From positions 31,010 to 95,009 of the forward strand of contig NZ_JAQGEI010000021.1 in assembly GCF_029017505.1 (NCBI RefSeq): 64,000 bases of DNA. Reading direction: 5' to 3'. The position numbers were made by a program, and so were the translations under genes. The notes under the pieces were generated by a model. It searched no databases, was not told the origin of the DNA, and saw only the letters and a program-made list of their open reading frames with translations. Every line of letters starts with the position of its first letter. Within the stretch, counting starts at the first letter, position 1. The DNA is from Sedimenticola hydrogenitrophicus (lineage in GTDB: Bacteria > Pseudomonadota > Gammaproteobacteria > Chromatiales > Chromatiaceae). Shown in pieces: positions 57,250 to 64,000 of the stretch.

Positions 57250-57557
57250 ACAGCAAACCAATCACCATGGTGCGTATCTACCTGACCGAGGGAAAACACC
57301 AGTATCAGCAGCTGCTGGAATTGCTGCACGACCGGGAACAGGTGGCCGGGGTCACGGCGTTTCGCGGGATCGCCGGATTTGGCCAGTCGGGTACCATGCA
57401 CTCATCGACCCTGCTCGACATCTCCCTGGATCTGCCCATTATTCTGGAATTTTTCGACACGCCTGAAAAAGTGGCTAAAGTACTTGAACACCTGAATTCT
57501 CTAATCAAGCCGGGCCACATCGTCAGCTGGTCGGCGACCGTCAACAGTGGTGAATAA
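57246..57557 (+). CDS. DUF190 family protein
   Basis: A 103-aa PII-like-fold protein (ITMVRIYLTEGKHQYQQLLE; GVTAFRGIAGFGQSG). DUF190 genes are often coupled to crcB, and here the two overlap by 4 bp (ATGA). Its role may be to modulate the fluoride channel; this is inference from context. Confidence 0.9.
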   Translation: MNSKPITMVRIYLTEGKHQYQQLLELLHDREQVAGVTAFRGIAGFGQSGTMHSSTLLDISLDLPIILEFFDTPEKVAKVLEHLNSLIKPGHIVSWSATVNSGE

Positions 57558-58835
<1,278 letters not shown>

Positions 58836-58844
58836 AGCGATATA

Positions 58845-59065
58845 CTGCAGTGTAACTACTCGCCCGGTCTGTAAGTGATTGGCCTGCCTTGTTGGCCGAT
58901 CTTGATGGCGCCTCGAATCCGGTCCCTTTTTCAGATTCAAGCCTGCCCTTGTTTGAGCGAAGCGAGTTTGGGCAGGCGCTGAAAAAGGGGCCGGATTCGA
59001 GGATAAAAGCCATCACGTGAGGCCGGCAAGATAGGCCTATCACCCCGTGAGTAGTTACACTGCAG
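58845..59065. repeat. Large palindromic element behind serS
   Basis: A 221-bp near-palindrome bounded by perfect 17-bp inverted repeats (58845-58861 and 59049-59065, CTGCAGTGTAACTACTC). The inner arms also pair: CTCGAATCCGG with CCGGATTCGAG, and GCCTGCCC with GGGCAGGC at the centre. It could form one long hairpin. It encodes nothing and sits between serS and its terminator. Confidence 0.87.
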
Positions 59066-59072
59066 AAATAAA

Positions 59073-59099
59073 CAACGCGGCCAAAGGCCGCGTTTTTTA
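59073..59099. terminator. Terminator downstream of serS
   Basis: Stem ACGCGGCC/GGCCGCGT with an AAA loop followed by TTTTTT. It is oriented to end serS transcription, and lies beyond the 221-bp palindrome that now separates it from the gene. Confidence 0.85.
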
Positions 59100-59126
59100 T
59101 GGGTGGTCAGCGCCGGAGAACGGTGC

Positions 59127-59312
59127 TCACACCAGCATGATCAGCAGCAGCACAAAGCCCACCATCGCGAGCAGGGGAATCACGGCTGCCATCCAGTCGC
59201 CCTGCTGGGCCTTGGGGCCGTTCTGCATCCACTGCTTGGCTCGCGGATAGAGGAAGAAAAGCATCATCCCCAGGGTGGCGGCCAGGGCGAGCTGCAGCCA
59301 GATATTATTCAT
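59127..59312 (-). CDS. Small two-helix membrane protein of unknown function
   Basis: A 61-aa protein from ATG 59312, with GGAGGT six bases upstream. It has two hydrophobic helices (about 5-22 and 41-60) around a basic/polar loop (YPRAKQWMQNGPKAQQGD). I do not recognise a named family. It lies downstream of the BI-1 gene on the same strand, but a terminator between them suggests a separate or readthrough transcript. Confidence 0.72.
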   Translation of the reverse strand: MNNIWLQLALAATLGMMLFFLYPRAKQWMQNGPKAQQGDWMAAVIPLLAMVGFVLLLIMLV

Positions 59313-59324
59313 CGATACCTCCAA

Positions 59325-59350
59325 ACAAAACCCCGGCCTCAGCCGGGGTC
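59325..59350 (-). terminator. Terminator of the BI-1 family gene
   Basis: On the minus strand, stem ACCCCGGC/GCCGGGGT is followed by TTTGTTT. It lies between the BI-1 gene and the small membrane protein gene. Confidence 0.8.
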
Positions 59351-59376
59351 TGAACTGTCCTGGTAAGCCGTAAGGA

Positions 59377-60048
59377 TTAGTCATCCCCGCCAAATATGCC
59401 CAGAATCTGCAGCAGGGCGATGAAGATATTGAAGATGGCCATGTACAGGCTGTAGGTGGCGAAGATGTAGTTGGTCTCGCCGCCATTCATCATCTGGCTG
59501 GTCTGGAACAGGATGTAGGCGCTCATCAGCAACATTACGCCGGCCGAGATGGCCAACGACAGGAACGGCAGTTGCAGGAAGATGTTGGCGATGATCGCCA
59601 CCAGCATCACCAGCATGCCGGCAAACACGAAGCCACCCATGAAGCTGAAATCACGCTTGCTGGTCAGGGCGTAGCCGGAAAGCCCGAGGAAAATCACACC
59701 GGTCCCGCCCAGGGCGGTGGCGATGGTTTGCGGGCCGTGCGGCAGTTGCAGATAGAGGGTCAGGATGGCGCCCAGACCAAAACCGAGCAGACCGGTGATC
59801 AGGAAGATCACCCCAAGGCCGGCTGAAGAATTGGCGGTACGCGGCAGCACAAACATACCCAGCAGCATGGCACCGATCACCGAGATCATATAGGCCATGG
59901 GCGGCATGGCGAAAAACATGGAAACCATCGCCATAATGGCGCTGAAGAACAGCGTGGCCGACAGCAGCATGTAGGTATTCTTGATGACTTTGTTTACCGC
60001 TAGTGCACTTTGTGCAGGCTGTGCGATAGTCTGGTTAAATCGATTCAT
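59377..60048 (-). CDS. Bax inhibitor-1/YccA family membrane protein
   Basis: A 223-aa protein with seven membrane helices and the BI-1/YccA start VNKVIKNTYMLLSATLFFS. The C-terminal acidic end (GGDD) and the ALTSKRDFSFMGGF loop are also typical. In E. coli YccA modulates the FtsH protease; BI-1 relatives can conduct calcium. The 217-bp gap to tRNA-Ser presumably contains promoters for both. Confidence 0.92.
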   Translation of the reverse strand: MNRFNQTIAQPAQSALAVNKVIKNTYMLLSATLFFSAIMAMVSMFFAMPPMAYMISVIGAMLLGMFVLPRTANSSAGLGVIFLITGLLGFGLGAILTLYLQLPHGPQTIATALGGTGVIFLGLSGYALTSKRDFSFMGGFVFAGMLVMLVAIIANIFLQLPFLSLAISAGVMLLMSAYILFQTSQMMNGGETNYIFATYSLYMAIFNIFIALLQILGIFGGDD

Positions 60049-60265
60049 GTTGCACTTTCTCCATTAAATCCGATGGTTATGCAGGTTATTGAACAGCCGA
60101 TACTGACTAGTATGACTGCAGTAGAGTCCGTTGGTTCATAGTTGTTGGGATGATCATAGCATACTGAATTGAGGCGGAAGTTCAATAAATCAAGCCCGTA
60201 AAATAGCGCGGGTAAGTACTGGCGAAACCCTGTTGGATCGGGTATTCTTCGCAACTCAAAATTCT

Positions 60266-60356
60266 GGAGAGATGGCAGAGCGGTTGAATGCACTGGTCTT
60301 GAAAACCAGCGAGGGTTTGTAGCCCTCCCAGGGTTCGAATCCCTGTCTCTCCGCCA
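60266..60356 (+). tRNA. tRNA-Ser (anticodon TGA), integration site
   Basis: A 91-nt tRNA with acceptor GGAGAGA/TCTCTCC, anticodon loop CTTGAAA (TGA), a long variable arm (GCGAGGGTTTGTAGCCCTCCC region) and encoded GCCA. An integrase gene begins 116 bp behind its 3' end, so its T-arm/3' end is the likely attachment site. Confidence 0.96.
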
Positions 60357-60472
60357 AAATCAATAACTTGGCGATTTGTGATAAATCGCCAAAGTTAACA
60401 AAATTGAATTTTTGCGACAATTTTGCGACACTCAGGAAAATTCCGGTGGCGCAAAACAAGGAAAATTCAATC

Positions 60473-61462
60473 ATGGCCAACATCTCCAAGCGTGGCCCCC
60501 GCCAATGGCAAGCTCGAATTCGCAAGAAGGGCTATCCCGCCAAAACAAAGACGTTCGATACCAAAGCAGAGGCAGAGGCCTGGGCTAACACCCTGGAGTC
60601 TGAGATGGCGCGTGGGGTATTCATCTGCAGCGACGAAGCGGAGCGCACGACACTCAGTGAGCTCATCGATCGTTATCTTCGCGAAGTGACGCCACACAAG
60701 AAGGGTGAGCGGGTCGAGCGGTACCGTCTAAACGCATGGAAGGAACATCCGCTGGCCCTCCGTACGGTCGCCTCGATTCGTGGCGTGGATATGGCGGCGT
60801 ACCGGGATGCGAAGCTGGCTGAGGGGAAGTCAGCGAGCACAGTCAAGAATAACCTGACAGTGATCTCCCACGTCTTTACCGTCGCCAAAAAGGACTGGGG
60901 CATGGAATCGATCACCAATCCGGTTGCGAACATCCGAAAACCCCGCTTGCCTCGCGGCCGCGATCGGCGCCTGGTGGGAGATGAAGAAACCCTGCTGGTT
61001 CAGAATGCAAAATATCCTGTTCGGGAAATTATCATTCTGGGCATTGAAACTGCCATGCGACTTTCGGAGATCACCAGCCTCAACTGGGAGGACGTGGATC
61101 TAAAAGCCAGGGTGGCCACGCTCCAGGATACGAAGAATGGAGAGAAGAGACATGTGCCACTTTCCAAGCGAGCCATCGAGACACTGAAGACTATCAAGAA
61201 GAGGAAGGCACGGGATATCGGGGGTCGGGTATTCGTGGACTGGGACAAGGATCGATTCCACTGGTATTGGAAGGAGCTTTGCAGGAAGCAGGGAATTAAA
61301 AAACTACGATTTCACGACCTCCGCCATGAGGCGACCAGTCGTTTTTTTGAGAAGGGGTTAGACCTGATGGAGGTGGCCTCGATTACTGGGCACCGAACGC
61401 TGACCATGCTGAGGCGGTATACCCACCTTAAAGCGACGGACCTGGCGGAGAAGCTTGGCTAG
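60473..61462 (+). CDS. Phage/ICE-type tyrosine recombinase (integrase)
   Basis: A 329-aa integrase from ATG 60473, with AAGGA upstream; the longer frame begins in the tRNA-proximal spacer. The N-terminal arm-binding part starts ISKRGPRQWQARIRKKGYPA. The catalytic residues are visible: Arg in TAMRLSEI, Lys in DTKNGEKRHVPL, HDLRHEA, His in GHRTLTM and Tyr in RRYTHL. It lies just behind tRNA-Ser in the same orientation, as for elements that use the tRNA 3' end as attB. Confidence 0.95.
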   Translation: MANISKRGPRQWQARIRKKGYPAKTKTFDTKAEAEAWANTLESEMARGVFICSDEAERTTLSELIDRYLREVTPHKKGERVERYRLNAWKEHPLALRTVASIRGVDMAAYRDAKLAEGKSASTVKNNLTVISHVFTVAKKDWGMESITNPVANIRKPRLPRGRDRRLVGDEETLLVQNAKYPVREIIILGIETAMRLSEITSLNWEDVDLKARVATLQDTKNGEKRHVPLSKRAIETLKTIKKRKARDIGGRVFVDWDKDRFHWYWKELCRKQGIKKLRFHDLRHEATSRFFEKGLDLMEVASITGHRTLTMLRRYTHLKATDLAEKLG

Positions 61463-61665
61463 GCAAGCTTCTATTGAAAAAATATTCGCCGTTATACTGA
61501 TTCAGATCAATAAAAAACCCACACAATTACCTTGCATAGAATTAATGTCCCTAAAAAAGTATGGCAGTTGATATCAACCACCATATTTTCTAAGAAAAAC
61601 TATAATAATCAATAAGTTATACGCTTTTTAGCGGCCTTCTGGTTTAGTGTTGATTGTGGTTGAAT

Positions 61666-61688
61666 GCTGTTAATTCATTTTTAACAGC
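61666..61688. promoter_or_regulatory. Inverted repeat before the AlpA-like gene
   Basis: GCTGTTAA and TTAACAGC are separated by 7 nt and end 10 bp before ATG 61699. The position suggests an operator or leader hairpin. The rest of the gap 61463-61665 is strikingly AT-rich and contains a TTGATATCAA palindrome, but no gene. Confidence 0.5.
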
Positions 61689-61698
61689 GTGCAACAAA

Positions 61699-61935
61699 AT
61701 GACTAAACTACTCTCTATCCAAGATGTTAGCTGCCTTCTCGGCATGACTGAGGCTGCAGTTAGACAGTCTATCCACCGCGGCGAGGCTGGGCGACGAGTC
61801 CCGCCCTTTATACGGCTGGGGAGAATGGTCAGATTCCGTCAGGATGATGTTGATGCCTGGCTGAAGTCTCTCACTCCCACAGTTGGACCAGACAATAAAC
61901 GGAAGCGTGGGCCGGGTCGGCCTCGGAAAGTTTAA
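61699..61935 (+). CDS. AlpA/MerR-like helix-turn-helix DNA-binding protein
   Basis: A 78-aa protein from ATG 61699. The excisionase-type winged helix reads SIQDVSCLLGMTEAAVRQSI and RLGRMVRFRQDDVDAWL, with a basic tail (KRKRGPGRPRKV). Such proteins act as excision factors or activators of the integrase. It is followed two bases later by the trfA remnant. Confidence 0.85.
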   Translation: MTKLLSIQDVSCLLGMTEAAVRQSIHRGEAGRRVPPFIRLGRMVRFRQDDVDAWLKSLTPTVGPDNKRKRGPGRPRKV

Positions 61936-61937
61936 AC

Positions 61938-62171
61938 TTGTCCTCGAGTAGGAAACGCTCAACGGCTGCGGAGGCGCTGGCCGCGAGGGTTGACGAGGCG
62001 AAACAGGCGGCCGTGCTGCAACAGTCGAAGGGCGAAATCAGGGAGCTACAACTTTCCTTGTTCGATCTTGCCCCGTGGCCTGACCACATGCGGGCGCTGC
62101 CTAACGACTATGCCAAGTCGGCTCTGTTCACGGTGAGGGCGAGACCCGCAATATGGTGGTCGGCGCCGTGA
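61938..62171 (+). pseudogene. trfA: Truncated TrfA-type plasmid replication initiator
   Basis: The first about 67 residues closely match the start of the short form of RK2-family TrfA, including LQLSLFDLAPWPDHMRALPND and YAKSALFTVR. The homology stops there and the frame ends after a further 10 unrelated residues (ARPAIWWSAP). The full protein should continue for over 200 residues with winged-helix domains, so this is a 5' fragment. The TTG start at 61938 follows the AlpA-like stop. The 3' part overlaps the end of an opposed small gene, so a deletion junction lies near 62130. Confidence 0.85.
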
Positions 62172-62392
62172 GCCGTGGGCAAAATGCCCTGCAGAGCGCG
62201 ATGCCTGGCAAGCCGAATACAGGCAAGGGCGATAATGATCCCAAAGCCGAACCACGCAAGGCAGGCGACAATAATGCCCATGTCGATGTGGCGGCCGATC
62301 GGGGGGCGCAGCGGGGTGGGGATAAGAAAAAGGGCGACGATAAAGAAGGGGGGAAACGATAATGATCGTGTCGATGCCCCGTTGAGAGGCAT
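62108..62392 (-). CDS. Small membrane protein of unknown function
   Basis: A 94-aa protein from ATG 62392 (a GTG lies six bases upstream) with two hydrophobic helices (FFIVALFLIPTPL and GIIVACLAWFGFGIIIALACI). Its C-terminal 10-15 residues are read from the reverse strand of the trfA fragment, so the natural C-terminus may be lost. It is the last of three minus-strand genes of the element. I do not recognise the family. Confidence 0.6.
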   Translation of the reverse strand: MPLNGASTRSLSFPPFFIVALFLIPTPLRPPIGRHIDMGIIVACLAWFGFGIIIALACIRLARHRALQGILPTAHGADHHIAGLALTVNRADLA

Positions 62393-62410
62393 CGGCACGA
62401 GTCATCACCC

Positions 62411-62920
62411 TTACAAGACCGGGTTGATCATGCCATGCAGTATCTCCCGGGCGTCCGCTCTTTTCTCTGCTTTCATCTCCGCGGCCTTCTCCGCAGTAGT
62501 CTGCTTGCGCGCCAGCTTGACATCCTCGATGGCGAGCTGCCCGCGCAGGGATTCCTGCTCCCGGGCAGTCAGGCGCTCGCGGTAGCGTTGCAGTGCCGCA
62601 CCGGGCTCCAGGGTCTGACTGCGCCGCAGGACCTTGTTCAGCGCGTTGCGCTCGCACTGCTTGGCGGCTCGACGCACCTTGGACTTGTGTGCAGCCTCGG
62701 CCCGGCGCAGTTCGCTGCGCTTGTACTGCTCCACAAGGTTGGCACGGATCTCCCGCTCCTGATCCTTGTAGGGCGCGGCCACCCGGTCGAGCACATCATA
62801 AAGATCCTGACGCAGGCCCTGCGCATCCATCTCGCCGTACTTGTATTTGACCACCCGGTGGATCGCCAGGAGCTCGTCATCGAGCAGGGTGGCGGTGGTC
62901 TGCTCGATGAAATCACTCAT
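62411..62920 (-). CDS. Charged coiled-coil protein of unknown function (mobile element)
   Basis: A 169-aa protein rich in Glu, Arg, Lys and Ala, predicted to be almost wholly helical (for example QEREIRANLVEQYKRSELRR and AEKAAEMKAEKRADAREIL). There is no signal peptide. It starts within the last codons of the preceding gene (8-bp overlap). I cannot assign a family. Confidence 0.7.
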   Translation of the reverse strand: MSDFIEQTTATLLDDELLAIHRVVKYKYGEMDAQGLRQDLYDVLDRVAAPYKDQEREIRANLVEQYKRSELRRAEAAHKSKVRRAAKQCERNALNKVLRRSQTLEPGAALQRYRERLTAREQESLRGQLAIEDVKLARKQTTAEKAAEMKAEKRADAREILHGMINPVL

Positions 62921-63602
62921 GGGGCTCTCCCTTGTTCTTCTGTTCGCGGGCCAATTCCGATTGGGTCATGACCCGCATCAGCGGGCCCGGGTGCCGGTAA
63001 TCCTTCGGTGCCGGTTTCCCTGCCGGCCAGGTCGGCAGTTCGCCGTGGGCGGCGATAAAGCCGATTTCGTCCGCGTAGGCGTTGGTGTCGATGGCGCTGT
63101 TGAGCATCTCGTCCACCAGCGCGATATCGGCCTCCAGGGTGGCGGCATGCTCCGGATCGCCCTTCATCGCTTCCACCAGGGCGTCGCGCTCGGCCTGCAA
63201 CTCCTCCTGGTAGATGGCATTGACCGCCTCCCGGTCCAGCCGGCCGGCCTCGATCTCCTCCAGCAGCAGATCGCGTATCGCAGACTGCTCGAGCTCCATG
63301 GCTTCGCGCCGCAGCGTGGCCCTGTACCGCTCATGGGTGTGCGTGGCCTTGTGGTCGGCCAGGTCCGCCTCAAGCTGGGCAACAATGCGGCGCAGGGACG
63401 AGTCCAGCATGCCGGTCATTTGCACCGCGAATTTCTCCTGCTGCTGGCGAATGATCCGATTGGACAGCCAGCCCATGGCTCCATCGGTCAACCCATTGGA
63501 TGCATTGGTCTGCTGCCACTGGTTGAACGCCGCCTGGTTGGCGGTCCGGTCGCCCACGGCCGAGGTGCCCAGCCGGAAGAGTTCTTCGTTGTCTTTGCTC
63601 AT
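62913..63602 (-). CDS. Helical protein of unknown function (mobile element)
   Basis: A 229-aa protein from ATG 63602, with AGAGGA upstream. It is acidic and mostly helical (NRIIRQQQEKFAVQM; LLLEEIEAGRLDREAVNAIY; AATLEADIALVDEMLNSAID), with a Pro-rich end before MTQSELAREQKNKG. It overlaps the next gene by 8 bp, so the two are probably co-translated. I do not recognise it; conserved plasmid-accessory genes of this type are common in integrative elements. Confidence 0.72.
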   Translation of the reverse strand: MSKDNEELFRLGTSAVGDRTANQAAFNQWQQTNASNGLTDGAMGWLSNRIIRQQQEKFAVQMTGMLDSSLRRIVAQLEADLADHKATHTHERYRATLRREAMELEQSAIRDLLLEEIEAGRLDREAVNAIYQEELQAERDALVEAMKGDPEHAATLEADIALVDEMLNSAIDTNAYADEIGFIAAHGELPTWPAGKPAPKDYRHPGPLMRVMTQSELAREQKNKGEPHE

Positions 63603-63828
63603 TTTGGGCGTCCTCTTGGCAGTAAAAATTAAAATCTCGATACGGAAATTAATTTCTATCACAAGCCCCGGAGAATAGCGAGAAATTGGGCGATGTCCGG
63701 GCTACTCCGGGTTCCGCTTCGCTCCATCCGCTGAGCGGACAAAAGCCCTCCATATCCCTATCGCAGGTGTGACTGGATAAACCACCACTCTTACCTGCCA
63801 TAGGCGATTCAGTTGAGGGTGTGGCCGG

Positions 63829-63945
63829 TCAGCCAGGCGCGAGGTAGACCTGGTTGGCCGACAGGTCCAGGGGCCGCGCTTCAACTATGGTGATCATCCC
63901 GGGTCCTGGTCCTTCTCCCTCAGAAGGCCCATCCATGATGGCCAT
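63829..63945 (-). CDS. Possible small or partial ORF at the window edge
   Basis: A minus-strand frame (MITIVEARPLDLSANQVYLAPG at the C-terminus) that stays open to the window end, so it may be the last part of a longer gene; ATG 63945 is one possible start. The 340 bp after 63602 otherwise show nothing recognisable. Confidence 0.3.
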   Translation of the reverse strand: MAIMDGPSEGEGPGPGMITIVEARPLDLSANQVYLAPG

Positions 63946-64000
63946 GCACAATCCCCAAGAGTGGCACCCGGCATCCCTGCCGGGCGGCCCTTCGGGCTGC

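Larger units (their letters stand above)
60357..64000 (+). mobile_element. Integrated genetic element at tRNA-Ser (left part, right end outside the window)
   Basis: It begins at the 3' end of tRNA-Ser and contains a tyrosine integrase, an AlpA-like protein, a truncated plasmid trfA and an opposed three-gene unknown operon. No second copy of the tRNA 3' end is visible before 64000, so the other boundary is not in the window. It resembles an integrative element with plasmid-derived parts. Confidence 0.8.

Noticed and set aside
60340..64000. Right attachment site of the tRNA-Ser element
   Set aside because: No second copy of the tRNA-Ser 3' end was found up to 64000; the boundary must lie outside the window.

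Overview
The window looks like a gammaproteobacterial chromosome of a facultatively anaerobic, sulfur-oxidiser-like lineage. I infer this from the napFDAGHB/napC nitrate-respiration genes, a second periplasmic molybdoenzyme system, and the typical gammaproteobacterial order cspD/clpS-clpA-infA-bpt-aat-trxB-ftsK-lolA-rarA-crcB-serS. A Chromatiales/Sedimenticola-like host would fit, but I have no phylogeny. Most genes are GC-rich; a few stretches (about 16.9-20.0 kb, 37.8-38.45 kb, 61.46-61.7 kb) are visibly more AT-rich.

Region 1 (1-13,190) is the most unusual part. A tRNA-Ala(GGC)/tRNA-Glu(TTC)/terminator unit occurs twice, exactly 12,920 bp apart. Between the copies lies a compact respiratory module. 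It holds a Cache-type sensor kinase and an NtrC-type regulator, a near-consensus sigma-54 promoter, and a five-gene operon encoding a c-type/EB_dh cytochrome, a NapC-like tetraheme quinol dehydrogenase, a Tat-exported 4Fe-4S subunit, an NrfD-like membrane subunit and a Tat-exported molybdopterin oxidoreductase. A GGDEF/EAL protein completes the segment. The catalytic trio is in the B-C-A order known from tetrathionate (Ttr) and selenate (Srd) reductases. The two extra cytochromes and the sigma-54 control do not match a system I know, so the substrate is unknown.

Region 2 (13,400-20,130) has an AraC regulator divergent from an aldehyde dehydrogenase, followed by a PNPOx-like protein, a fused two-domain flavoprotein with an iron-sulfur-flavoprotein Cys motif, and a MatB-like acyl-CoA synthetase. 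It looks like an accessory catabolic cluster. Region 3 (20,159-26,812, minus strand) carries a DsbA-like protein, an SBF-type transporter, csiV and mfd.

Region 4 (26,900-34,943) is periplasmic nitrate reduction. napFDAGHB and the separately transcribed napC each have what looks like a class II FNR promoter with a second FNR-like box about 40 bp upstream. moaA follows. Region 5 (35,000-44,400) is housekeeping: yciI-yciB, rnm-yciO, an M50 protease, trpS, scpA-scpB-rluB-nth-like, and icd. Region 6 (44,880-60,050) is the cspD/clpSA to serS core cluster plus a PilZ protein and a BI-1 family protein.

Region 7 (60,266-64,000) is the left end of an integrated element at a tRNA-Ser(TGA) gene. It has a tyrosine integrase, an AlpA-like protein, a truncated RK2-type trfA, and a minus-strand set of three genes I do not recognise. 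The intergenic spaces hold at least seven distinct palindromic or terminal-inverted-repeat elements. One of these is a two-copy MITE-like family, and another is flanked by a perfect 40-bp duplication of the 3' end of a gene.
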